This document shows positions 1 to 6,433 of a stretch of 7,824 nucleotides of DNA, piece after piece; the stretch's first letter is position 1; every line of letters begins with the position of its first letter. Origin of the DNA: Gammaproteobacteria bacterium (GTDB lineage: Bacteria > Pseudomonadota > Gammaproteobacteria > UBA12402); the NCBI GenBank assembly GCA_028282395.1, contig JANQHY010000249.1, positions 1 to 7,824 of the forward strand. Reading direction: 5' to 3'. Position numbers and translations under genes: made by a program. Below the pieces are notes generated by a model. That model ran no database searches, was not told the origin of the DNA, and was given only the letters and a program-made list of their open reading frames with translations.

Positions 1-709
1 CATTGAGCCAGGTTTGGGGATTTTTCATGACAATAATAAGACTGCGTAGAAGTGAATAAGGTTTTTTTGTTGTGGCTAAAATAGAGCGGTTAACTCCTCC
101 AAGAGGATGGTCTTTAATGATAAACCACATTAAAACACCAATGATAAGCAGTATAAAGCCCATAATGAGCATGCTGTAGCGCCAGCCAGCATGGTCGACT
201 AATAGTGCAACTGGTCCCTCACCTACTGAAGCACCTAGCATCCCTAGTCCCTGTGTCATTCCGGCGAGTAGACCAAATCGTGCGGCAGGGAACCATTCAC
301 TAGCCAATTTCAATGCTCCAACAAAAGCAAAAGCGGCACTAAATCCCATAATAAAACGCGCTAGTTCAGCAACATAGAGATTCTTTGCGCTACCAAACAG
401 AAGACAGCTAAGACCACAGAGTATTGCTGTGCCAGTTAGTAGGCGGCGGCAGCCATAACGATCCATCAGCATTCCAACGGGTAGCTGCATCCCTACATAG
501 GCATAGTAGAAGAATGAGGCAAGTGCGCCTAAAGCGAAGGCCGTGACGCCAAAATCATGCATCAATCCTTCAGTCATAACACTGGGAGAAACCCGGGCAA
601 AATATTCAGAAAAGAAGAATGAGGCAGCGAGTCCCCAAATAATCCACGCCATATAAGGGCGGTTGTTTTGGTGGGTACGGTTATTTTGCAGTTGCTGATC
701 TGCTGACAT
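1..709 (-). CDS. MFS transporter, N-terminal half (runs off left edge)
   Basis: This is an inner-membrane carrier of the major facilitator superfamily; its substrate cannot be told from the sequence. I read 236 uninterrupted codons from the ATG at 709 to the window edge, with no stop, so the gene is cut by the window rather than broken. Hydrophobic segments near residues 20-40, 55-80, 88-108, 112-135, 145-172 and 177-198 match the first six of twelve MFS helices. The charged stretch after residue 199 (KDHPLGG) fits the start of the central cytoplasmic loop. The MFS motif A is clear between helices 2 and 3 (GMLMDRYGCRR, residues 79-89). The start is supported by a GAGAGG Shine-Dalgarno at 713-718 on the minus strand and by a strong promoter 60-70 bases upstream. 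The N-terminal EYFARVSPSVM resembles organic-anion or metabolite carriers repeated in Legionella and Coxiella genomes; that resemblance is from memory. The family call is secure and the substrate is unknown. Confidence 0.92.
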   Translation of the reverse strand, partial: MSADQQLQNNRTHQNNRPYMAWIIWGLAASFFFSEYFARVSPSVMTEGLMHDFGVTAFALGALASFFYYAYVGMQLPVGMLMDRYGCRRLLTGTAILCGLSCLLFGSAKNLYVAELARFIMGFSAAFAFVGALKLASEWFPAARFGLLAGMTQGLGMLGASVGEGPVALLVDHAGWRYSMLIMGFILLIIGVLMWFIIKDHPLGGVNRSILATTKKPYSLLRSLIIVMKNPQTWLN

Positions 710-735
710 GCTACCTCTCTGATTGGTTGAGTTTT

Positions 736-752
736 CCAGATCGTCTATCTGG
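736..752 (-). other. Small dyad in the MFS leader
   Basis: A perfect 6-bp inverted repeat (CCAGAT, 5-nt spacer, ATCTGG) lies between the predicted transcription start (~770) and the MFS start codon. It could form a short hairpin in the mRNA leader or be a small operator. There is no U-tract, so it is not a terminator. The symmetry is seen; any function is speculation. Confidence 0.3.
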
Positions 753-776
753 CGCCTAAGTTATTAATTCCGCAGC

Positions 777-805
777 ATTCTACACTGCTGCAACAGCGAT
801 GTCAA
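777..805 (-). promoter_or_regulatory. Sigma70 promoter for the MFS transporter
   Basis: Reading the minus strand, a perfect -35 TTGACA (800-805) is followed after exactly 17 bases by a -10 TAGAAT (777-782), which matches the consensus at five of six positions. Transcription would start near 770, giving a leader of about 60 nt before the MFS ATG at 709. The -35 lies inside a 23-bp sequence (799-821) that recurs upstream of the serine hydrolase. This is the best-looking promoter in the window. It also means the MFS gene need not depend on read-through from the hydrolase gene upstream of it. Confidence 0.75.
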
Positions 806-821
806 AGATATGAACTTATAG
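799..821. repeat. 23-bp intergenic motif, copy 1
   Basis: On the plus strand this reads ATGTCAAAGA, one variable base, ATGA, one variable base, C, one variable base, TATAG. It matches 2310-2332 at 20 of 23 positions with no gap, and both copies are in non-coding DNA upstream of minus-strand genes. In this copy the first bases contain the -35 element of the MFS promoter, and the rest extends upstream of it, where an activator or UP element would lie. Shared regulation is an inference. Confidence 0.5.
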
Positions 822-865
822 AACGCTTATTATTATTTCCTTTTTTACATAGCCTTTCGTAAGCG

Positions 866-2143
866 CTATTGCGGCAAAATTTGATTTAGAATGGTGGCTG
901 TCAGATCTTTAGTCAATGAGTCAAGGTGTGATGTTTCGAGGTTAGTCATAATTGATAAGGCAATATTATAACGGGGAATATAGACTGCTATCGCTCTATA
1001 ACCTGGCATCTCACCACCGTGATAGTAAGCTGTGATGTCATCATGTGATTTAAGATGGGTTATCCATAACCCCAGCCCATAATATAGGTCTGGTTTAACA
1101 GGTATGCCAGTAGTAATTTGTTTAACTGCTTTTGCAGTGAGTAATTTGCCGTTAAAGAGTTTATGATAAAACAGACTGATTTGAGCGGGCGAAGAGATAA
1201 TACCCCCAGCTGGAAATGAAGAGTGCATATGATTTTCACTCAACTTTGTTAAATTATAGAGTGTAATCTTATTGCCGTTATTTCTATACTGGACTTGTGA
1301 AAAGTTTTTATCAACAGTTGGTATCATGGACATTGTCCAGCTCTCCGGCTGTTTTGGGGTCATATAACCTTGAGCCAACTTTGATTTTATCGATTGCGGG
1401 ATAGTTTGATTCATCTGGGGAACATATGTGTGTTTTAAACCAGCTTGCTGTAATAATTGTTCGATAGCATTTGCGGCAGGTTTATGTGTAACAGCGGCAA
1501 TAACCATCCCGGCTATGTAATAGGTCACGCTGGTGTAATGAAATTTGCCAGGGGTGCCTGGGGTAAAATAGGGCGTTTGCGATAAGGACAGATCAATAAG
1601 TTCCTGATGTGTCCATACTTTAAGTGGGGCTTGGTTAAATAGCTTTGCAAATTCAGCTGAGTTAATGGCTGCGTGGAGTCCACTGCTATGGTTTAGTAAT
1701 TCTCTTAGTGTGATTGTGCGTAAATAGGGGTGTCGAGTAACCACGTTATTCAATGTGCTCTGCGGGTACTGTTTGGCTATTTTCGCTAGGGTATCATTAA
1801 GCGTGATAACATGGTTTTGCACCAACTGCATGATGGTAACCACAGTAATAAGTTTAGTTAGACTGCCAATAAAGAAAAGCTGGCCATTAGCGATTGGTTT
1901 TTTCGGAGCAAGTTGGGCGTAACCGGCTTTATAAATGAGTGTCTTGCCATTATCCAATGTGATTGCCATCACGGCACCAGGAATGTCATATTTCTTGATA
2001 GTATCTTGCAACACCTTAGTAAGATTAAGATTCTTCCATGCCACAGTTTTATGAGATGTATTCTGTAGGGATATAGTGTAAATGAAAATGAAAACCAATA
2101 AAAATATAATTACAGTCATGCCAATTTTGATTCTGGTTCTCAT
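866..2143 (-). CDS. Membrane-anchored serine hydrolase, class C beta-lactamase / DD-peptidase-like fold
   Basis: This 425-residue protein belongs to the serine beta-lactamase-like superfamily (class C enzymes, D-Ala-D-Ala carboxypeptidases, esterases). Residues 1-7 are basic (MRTRIKI) and residues 9-26 are strongly hydrophobic, forming a signal anchor or uncleaved signal sequence, so the catalytic part should face the periplasm. The nucleophile motif is S94-L-T-K97 in FIGSLTK. The second motif is probably Y203-T-S205, and H375-G-G in YYHGGEMPGY stands in for the KTG box. RELLNHSSGL (147-156) is also characteristic of the family, as is GLGLW (356-360). The start has a modest SD (AGCGG, 2151-2155) seven bases upstream. 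The stop, TAG, is followed by 156 bases before the MFS start, with no good terminator. True beta-lactamase activity cannot be claimed; a peptidoglycan- or peptide-directed hydrolase or esterase is equally possible. No signs of damage are visible. Confidence 0.88.
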   Translation of the reverse strand: MRTRIKIGMTVIIFLLVFIFIYTISLQNTSHKTVAWKNLNLTKVLQDTIKKYDIPGAVMAITLDNGKTLIYKAGYAQLAPKKPIANGQLFFIGSLTKLITVVTIMQLVQNHVITLNDTLAKIAKQYPQSTLNNVVTRHPYLRTITLRELLNHSSGLHAAINSAEFAKLFNQAPLKVWTHQELIDLSLSQTPYFTPGTPGKFHYTSVTYYIAGMVIAAVTHKPAANAIEQLLQQAGLKHTYVPQMNQTIPQSIKSKLAQGYMTPKQPESWTMSMIPTVDKNFSQVQYRNNGNKITLYNLTKLSENHMHSSFPAGGIISSPAQISLFYHKLFNGKLLTAKAVKQITTGIPVKPDLYYGLGLWITHLKSHDDITAYYHGGEMPGYRAIAVYIPRYNIALSIMTNLETSHLDSLTKDLTATILNQILPQ

Positions 2144-2177
2144 ATTTATCCCGCTATGTTAGCTAATCACTACGCTT

Positions 2178-2200
2178 AATTGCCATGCTGTTCAGCAATT
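2178..2200. repeat. Inverted repeat upstream of the hydrolase
   Basis: A perfect 6-bp inverted repeat (AATTGC, 11-base spacer, GCAATT) could form in the hydrolase mRNA leader. An alternative inner pairing, GCTG-TT-CAGC (2187-2196), is possible. Its role is unknown; it may be an operator or may be chance in AT-rich DNA. Confidence 0.3.
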
Positions 2201-2207
2201 GGTTTAG

Positions 2208-2236
2208 AGTAAAGTTCTATCAATTTTCTCTATCAA
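2208..2236 (-). promoter_or_regulatory. Candidate promoter for the serine hydrolase
   Basis: On the minus strand, TTGATA (2231-2236; five of six -35 positions) is followed after 17 bases by TTTACT (2208-2213; four of six -10 positions). Transcription would start near 2200, leaving a ~57-nt leader. A competing candidate is the perfect TTGACA within the 23-bp motif at 2311-2316, whose -10 position (CAAACT, 2288-2293) is poor. The sequence does not decide between them. Confidence 0.4.
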
Positions 2237-2237
2237 T
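2216..2237. repeat. Two 9-bp direct repeats with a 13-bp period
   Basis: TCTATCAAT occurs at 2216-2224 and again at 2229-2237, separated by TTTC. The distal copy contains the putative -35 of the hydrolase promoter (as TTGATA on the minus strand) and the proximal copy falls in its spacer. The layout suits a regulator bound at the promoter, but the repeats are short and AT-rich. Confidence 0.4.
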
Positions 2238-2309
2238 GTCTAGTCTCACTGTTTGGTGGATTAGTAATAAATTATCCTAATGGTAAAAGTTTGAAGTACT
2301 TAAATAGCT

Positions 2310-2332
2310 ATGTCAAAGAGATGAGCGTATAG
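2310..2332. repeat. 23-bp intergenic motif, copy 2
   Basis: This is the second copy of the motif at 799-821, in the same orientation, differing at motif positions 11, 15 and 17. It contains a perfect minus-strand TTGACA (2311-2316) about 170 bases upstream of the hydrolase start codon. It lies between divergent genes, so a protein bound here could act on the hydrolase, the GNAT gene or both. The match is directly visible; a binding role is inferred. Confidence 0.5.
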
Positions 2333-2360
2333 CTAATTATTGGATAATGATATAAGATAG

Positions 2361-2390
2361 TTGTTCTATTTTTTATAGTCATGCTATTTA
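2361..2390 (+). promoter_or_regulatory. Weak candidate promoter for the GNAT gene
   Basis: TTGTTC (2361-2366), then 18 bases, then TATTTA (2385-2390) is the best -35/-10 pair I can find on the plus strand. A better -10 hexamer, TATAGT (2374-2379), lies inside that spacer but has no acceptable -35. Either would leave a leader of roughly 95-110 nt containing the G-rich 2421-2430 stretch. The weak match may reflect a regulated promoter or a wrong call. Confidence 0.25.
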
Positions 2391-2491
2391 GGGAATAGAG
2401 GTGGCGATAACGCATAGTGTGGGTGGGTGGTTTTATCTGCCCTGCTCTTTCTAGTAGTTGAAAAAATTAATAAATTAGGAGACAGGTAGTA

Positions 2492-3775
2492 ATGATGAGT
2501 GGACGTGCATTGTATAAATGTCGTATACGCCCCTATAGCGAGCTGGATAAGTCTGCAAAACAGCGAATAGCTGACATAGAGATTCCAGTTGATCGTTATG
2601 AGCTTAATGGAGTTCTGGGTTCAATTTCTTTTACCAGAAAAAATCTTATAGAATTTCTTGAAGTTTCCGAGAAGCAGAATCCTGGAAAGCTTCATGTCTT
2701 GTTGGCAGAAGAAAATAGCGAGATAAAAGGGTTTTTGCTTTTTACAATAGAAAAGAAATACTTTTTTTCCGATACAGTGCTTCATATTTGTGATGTGGCT
2801 GTCGATCTTAATAGTCAAAGAAAAGGTATCGGCGCCAGCATGCTGAATAAAATTAAAACCTTTGCGGATGAGAAAAAAGTTGATTCCATTGTTTTGGAGT
2901 CTGCGCCAACTAATTTGGGGTTCTATAAAAAGCAAGGTTTTCGAATTAATGAGCGCGTGAAAAATGAAACCTATACGTATCAATCAAGTGAAATGCATGA
3001 TGAGAATGGCGTTTCCCTGGAAATACGGCCTCCTGCAGTTGATAACTTAGAGGAACTGTTAGACCCTTGCGGTGTGAAGCCGGAGCATCCTGCATTTCCC
3101 TGTTATTCAATGTCTAAAATAACAATGTTCTACAATGTTAAAGAAAAAAGAGAAGAGAAAATCCATGTAAAGCCTCGTCAGAGGAGGGTAGTTCAAAGAA
3201 GAGCTAATAGTCAGGAAGAGGTTTCTAATCAGGAGATCAACCAGCGGTTAATGAGTTTAACTACACTCTTATTCCATCTGAAGGCGCATACCAGTTTCTG
3301 GTTGCGTTTAAAAAGTTTTCTAACTTTTGGGTTTTTATCTAATCGAAAAGAGTGGTCTTTGACAGTTCTGCTCAGGTCTGTAGTTGCAATGCGACAGGTG
3401 CCTAATACTGATCTAAAACAGCCTAGGCGAGCACATTGCAAGCAGATGCCTATTATGGATGAAGCGTTATATTCCAGATTTCTCAAAGCTATATTGAGAA
3501 ATATTTTAAAACCGAGGGCTATGTATTTTTCTTCTAAAGAAAAAGAGACAGATAGTGGTCGCTATTTTCTATCTATCATGAACAAACTACGGAAAGCTAA
3601 TAAAAGTAGGGAGAATTTATCCGCCGAAGAAAAAACTATGCTGCCAGTATTTCATTTTTTTTCTGAAAAAAATGCTTTCTTTGATGGTGAGGAGATAACG
3701 TATAGCCATTTGCGTGAATTCATCAATGATGATGGTGACGATCAAACAGATCAATACTGTTACTATCCTGAATAA
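2492..3775 (+). CDS. GNAT-family N-acetyltransferase with a long uncharacterised C-terminal region
   Basis: Residues ~10-165 form a GNAT domain, which transfers an acetyl group from acetyl-CoA to an amine. Motif A has the strand CDVAVDLN followed by the pyrophosphate-binding loop QRKGIGA (109-115). Motif B is visible as NLGFYKKQGFR (141-151). The acceptor cannot be predicted. Typical single-domain GNATs are 150-180 residues; here about 250 more follow. The extra part has a short Pro/Cys-containing segment (190-206), a very basic stretch (217-240, including RQRRVVQRR), a mixed helical region (248-345) and an acidic tail (NDDGDD, 411-416). I recognise no family in it and see no signal peptide or clear membrane segment, so it should be cytosolic or exported without a Sec signal. 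AGGAG (2477-2481) lies ten bases before the first of two adjacent ATGs; 2495 is an equally plausible start. Base composition looks more AT-rich than the thr genes, which may point to separate origin. Confidence 0.82.
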   Translation: MMSGRALYKCRIRPYSELDKSAKQRIADIEIPVDRYELNGVLGSISFTRKNLIEFLEVSEKQNPGKLHVLLAEENSEIKGFLLFTIEKKYFFSDTVLHICDVAVDLNSQRKGIGASMLNKIKTFADEKKVDSIVLESAPTNLGFYKKQGFRINERVKNETYTYQSSEMHDENGVSLEIRPPAVDNLEELLDPCGVKPEHPAFPCYSMSKITMFYNVKEKREEKIHVKPRQRRVVQRRANSQEEVSNQEINQRLMSLTTLLFHLKAHTSFWLRLKSFLTFGFLSNRKEWSLTVLLRSVVAMRQVPNTDLKQPRRAHCKQMPIMDEALYSRFLKAILRNILKPRAMYFSSKEKETDSGRYFLSIMNKLRKANKSRENLSAEEKTMLPVFHFFSEKNAFFDGEEITYSHLREFINDDGDDQTDQYCYYPE

Positions 3776-3787
3776 TATAGAGGGTGG

Positions 3788-3811
3788 GAGCTGCAATATA
3801 AGCAACTTTTT
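3788..3811 (+). terminator. Weak rho-independent terminator candidate after the GNAT gene
   Basis: Thirteen bases after the GNAT stop, GAGCTGC (3788-3794) can pair with GCAACTT (3802-3808) around a 7-base loop, with one C-A mismatch and one G-T wobble. A run of five T residues (3807-3811) follows. The position is right for a terminator but the stem is poor. The right arm AGCAACTT also has a perfect complement, AAGTTGCT, at 3874-3881, which allows an alternative long-range pairing. Confidence 0.4.
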
Positions 3812-3889
3812 GACCAATGCGCAGGAGATTTGTTATCTGAGCAGGGGCTCTGGATGAGGCATGCTGCACATAGAAGTTGCTCTTCTGAT

Positions 3890-3908
3890 AAAGCTTGCTA
3901 GCAGCTTT
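3890..3908. promoter_or_regulatory. Dyad overlapping the thr promoter -35 region
   Basis: A 6-bp perfect inverted repeat (AAAGCT, 7-base spacer, AGCTTT) has its right arm over the position expected for the -35 hexamer of the thr promoter. Placement there is typical of an operator, and the poor -35 would fit a regulated promoter. It could also be a hairpin ending upstream transcription, though only three T residues follow. No regulator can be named. Confidence 0.35.
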
Positions 3909-3933
3909 CGCAACAGCAAAACTCGTGTATAAT
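3906..3933 (+). promoter_or_regulatory. Promoter of the thrABC operon
   Basis: A perfect -10 TATAAT (3928-3933) lies 37 bases before the thrA start codon. The -35 is weak: TTTCGC (3906-3911) with a 16-base spacer is the best fit, at about three of six positions. Transcription would begin near 3940, giving a leader of ~30 nt with a purine-rich ribosome binding region (GAGAGAGA, 3955-3962). A leader this short cannot hold a thrL-type leader peptide and attenuator. Confidence 0.6.
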
Positions 3934-3970
3934 ACGGGCGTTCTAAATTAAAAAGAGAGAGACTGTCATA

Positions 3971-6433
3971 ATGAATTTTCCAGTAGTTCATAAGTTTGGG
4001 GGTAGCTCACTGGCGAATAGTGAGCGGTTTTTGAATGCACGAGCGTTGTTACCGACAACGCCTCATGTGGTTGTCGTCTCTGCTGTGGGTGGTGTTACCC
4101 AGGCCCTGCAGCAGCTATTAGATTGTGCATGTGGCGGTGATGATTATGCTGCGCCACTTCAGATAGTAATTAATCAACACCAGGAGTTGATTACTGAATT
4201 GATTACTGATAATAGCCATAAAGTCCTGCTGCAAGCACTACAAGAGCATGGAGAGAAGATTGGCGCAATTCTGCATAGTATCACGCTGGTAAAACACTAC
4301 TCTGCTGAGCAGGCAGCAGCAGTGCTCTCTTTTGGCGAACGTTGGTCGGCACGTATCTTTGCTGCATTATGTAATCAAACACAACCAGCTACCTGGCTTG
4401 ATGCCTCACAGTTTCTCTATACCCAGAACGAACAGGGTATTCAGGGTTGCCTGTGGGAAAAGAGTCGCCAGGCCTGGCAAACCGCCACTGCTGCCAAGCA
4501 GGACCAGGTCTGTGTGGTAACCGGGTTTATTGCAGCTACCGCGACAGGTCAGCTGACACTCTTAGATCGTAATGGTAGTGATGTCTCTGCATCATGGGTC
4601 GCTGAACTGTGTGAGGCCGAGCAGTTAGTTATCTGGACTGACCGTCCAGGAATTTACAGTGCAAATCCTCAATGGGTGCGTACCGCTTTTCCACTGCCAC
4701 ATGTCAGTTATGAAGAGGCGATGGAGCTGGCCTATTTTGGTGCGCATATTATTCATCCTAAAATGATTGCTGCAGCACAAACAGCTAAACGACCGATTGT
4801 CGTAAAGAGTAGTTTTTCGCCACAAGAGCCGGGAACTGTGATTAGTGATGAACCCTCACCTTGTCCGTATGCAGTACGTGGATTGACAAGTGTTGAGCAT
4901 CTGGCATTAGTAACACTTTCTGGCAGTGGTCTTCTTGGTGTCAGCGGTGTTTCAGCGCGGACATTTCAAAGTCTACGTGAAGAGAAAATCTCAGTGATCT
5001 TTATTACCCAGGCAAGCTCAGAGCACTCAATATGTTTCTGTGTTGCGGCTACAGAGGGGCAGCGTGCCCAACAAGCATTACGGCGCTGTTTTGCTGCAGA
5101 ATTATCGCAAGGTGAGGTTAGTGATGTAAGCTTGGAGATGGATTGTGCGATTGTCGCTGTGGTTGGTGAAGCGATGGCAGGACGGTTGGGAATTGCTGGC
5201 CGGATGTGCCATACACTGGCCAAGGCTCAGGTGAATATCCGAGCGATTGCTCAAGGCTCATCTGAACGTAATATCTCCGTCGTTGTGAAGCAAAACGATG
5301 TGCTCAAAGCACTGCGTGCATTGCATGGCGGGTTTTATCTATCTAATAAAACGATTGCTATTGCAGTGATTGGTACTGGCGGAGTGGCATCAGCACTGCT
5401 TAATCAACTCGCTGCTGTTGCTGCAACACTGCGTGAAAAAGAGGGAATTAATTTATCGGTCTGTGCAATTGCTAACTCGCGCCAGATGTTGTTGTCGAAC
5501 CGTAGTATTGATTTGACCGATTGGCAGCAACAGTTGCAACAGAATGGTCAGGAGAGTGATCTTGAAGCGCTACTCGAACACTTTTCTCATGGTGAATTTC
5601 CGCATAGCGCTATCATTGATTGCACAGCAAATGAAGAGATTGCTAAGCGCTATATCGATTTTGCCAACAGAGGCTTTCATATTATTACCCAGAATAAAAA
5701 AGCAAGCTCTGGTGATCTGGATTACTATCACCACTTGCATCAGCAGGCACGCCAACAGCAGCGCCATTTTTTATATGAGACGACAGTTTGTGCAGGGTTG
5801 CCGGTGATTAAAACACTCAACGACCTACTACAAACAGGCGATGAACTGTTAAAGATAGAGGGTGTTGTATCAGGGAGTTTAAGTTACATTTTCTCTTCCT
5901 TGGCAAAAGGGATGAGTTTTTCCCAGGCGGTGCAATCGGCTTATGAAAAAGGTTACACTGAACCTGATCCACGCGACGATCTTTCTGGTAGTGATGTTGC
6001 GCGTAAGATGGTTTGTTTAGCACGAGAGTGGGGCCATGAGGCAGCGATGACGCAAGTAGAAAGTATTAATCTCGTTCCGGAGCCACTACGCAGCTGTTCG
6101 CGTGATGAATTTTTGCAACGATTGGTTGAATTTGATGATGCTTTTGCTAAACAGATGGCAGACTACCAGCAGGATAAGGAATCTGTTGCTTATGTTGGCA
6201 GTATCAACCAGCAGGGGGAAATTGTTGTTGCCATGCAGGGGTTGGCTGCAGATCATCCGTTCGCGAACTTAAGCGGCACAGATAATATGATTATCTTTAC
6301 CAGTAAACGTTATTGCCAGCAGCCATTGGTGATTCAGGGGCCGGGTGCTGGTACCGATGTGACCGCAGCTGGCGTATTTGCTGATCTTTTACGTTTAGCT
6401 TCTTATTTGGGAGAGGGGCATGACTACCTCTAA
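3971..6433 (+). CDS. thrA: Bifunctional aspartokinase / homoserine dehydrogenase
   Basis: This cytoplasmic enzyme catalyses the first and third steps from aspartate to threonine: ATP-dependent phosphorylation of aspartate and NAD(P)H-dependent reduction of aspartate semialdehyde to homoserine. At 820 residues it equals E. coli ThrA. The kinase domain (1-~300) shows KFGGSS (8-13), SFGER (120-124), DRNGSD (199-204), WTDRPGIYS (222-230) and EAMELAYFGAHIIHP (249-263). Two ACT-type regulatory segments follow (~312-460; SARTFQSL and LGIAGRMCHTLAKAQVNIRAIAQGSSE), so threonine feedback is expected by homology. The dehydrogenase domain begins at ~462 with the dinucleotide loop IGTGGVA (467-473). It also has QNKKA (574-578), GVVSGSLSYIF (631-641) and GYTEPDPRDDLSGSDVARK (661-679); by alignment E664, D675 and K679 match the catalytic residues of yeast homoserine dehydrogenase. 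Residue C607 (VCAGLP) sits where E. coli has Gly. The last 14 bases overlap thrB. Confidence 0.97.
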   Translation: MNFPVVHKFGGSSLANSERFLNARALLPTTPHVVVVSAVGGVTQALQQLLDCACGGDDYAAPLQIVINQHQELITELITDNSHKVLLQALQEHGEKIGAILHSITLVKHYSAEQAAAVLSFGERWSARIFAALCNQTQPATWLDASQFLYTQNEQGIQGCLWEKSRQAWQTATAAKQDQVCVVTGFIAATATGQLTLLDRNGSDVSASWVAELCEAEQLVIWTDRPGIYSANPQWVRTAFPLPHVSYEEAMELAYFGAHIIHPKMIAAAQTAKRPIVVKSSFSPQEPGTVISDEPSPCPYAVRGLTSVEHLALVTLSGSGLLGVSGVSARTFQSLREEKISVIFITQASSEHSICFCVAATEGQRAQQALRRCFAAELSQGEVSDVSLEMDCAIVAVVGEAMAGRLGIAGRMCHTLAKAQVNIRAIAQGSSERNISVVVKQNDVLKALRALHGGFYLSNKTIAIAVIGTGGVASALLNQLAAVAATLREKEGINLSVCAIANSRQMLLSNRSIDLTDWQQQLQQNGQESDLEALLEHFSHGEFPHSAIIDCTANEEIAKRYIDFANRGFHIITQNKKASSGDLDYYHHLHQQARQQQRHFLYETTVCAGLPVIKTLNDLLQTGDELLKIEGVVSGSLSYIFSSLAKGMSFSQAVQSAYEKGYTEPDPRDDLSGSDVARKMVCLAREWGHEAAMTQVESINLVPEPLRSCSRDEFLQRLVEFDDAFAKQMADYQQDKESVAYVGSINQQGEIVVAMQGLAADHPFANLSGTDNMIIFTSKRYCQQPLVIQGPGAGTDVTAAGVFADLLRLASYLGEGHDYL

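Larger units (their letters stand above)
2144..2491. other. Divergent regulatory intergenic region
   Basis: This 348-base AT-rich gap lies between the divergently transcribed serine hydrolase and GNAT genes. It holds an inverted repeat (2178-2200), a pair of 9-bp direct repeats (2216-2237), candidate minus-strand promoter elements (2208-2236), the second copy of the 23-bp motif (2310-2332), candidate plus-strand promoter elements (2361-2390) and a G-rich stretch (GGGTGGGTGG, 2421-2430). I found no gene in it: the longest small reading frame noticed (2185-2280) has no ribosome binding site. Confidence 0.7.

Noticed and set aside
848..868. Hairpin TAGC(G)CTT-ACGA-AAGGCTA at the end of the hydrolase gene, considered as its terminator.
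   Set aside because: The stem has a bulge and on the minus strand it is followed by an A-rich rather than a T-rich tract, so it lacks the required U-run.
2185..2280. A 31-codon plus-strand frame in the divergent intergenic region.
   Set aside because: There is no Shine-Dalgarno sequence, it lies over the hydrolase promoter elements on the other strand, and the product has no recognisable features.
2421..2430. GGGTGGGTGG tract as a G-quadruplex in the GNAT leader.
   Set aside because: Only two full GGG runs plus a GG are adjacent, so at best a weak two-tier structure could form. I do not claim it as a feature.
2621..3817. Minus-strand frames opposite the GNAT gene (2621-2983, 3229-3486, 3617-3817).
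   Set aside because: They are shadows of a plus-strand gene with clear GNAT motifs and a Shine-Dalgarno; none shows a domain or a start context of its own.
3854..3901. A 15-codon open frame (MRHAAHRSC...) upstream of thrA, considered as a thr leader peptide.
   Set aside because: It contains no Thr or Ile codons, ends before the TATAAT box of the operon so would not be in its mRNA, and has no good ribosome binding site.
4332..6023. Several 62-87 codon frames on both strands within thrA.
   Set aside because: They lie wholly inside a gene conserved end to end, and their translations show no family features.
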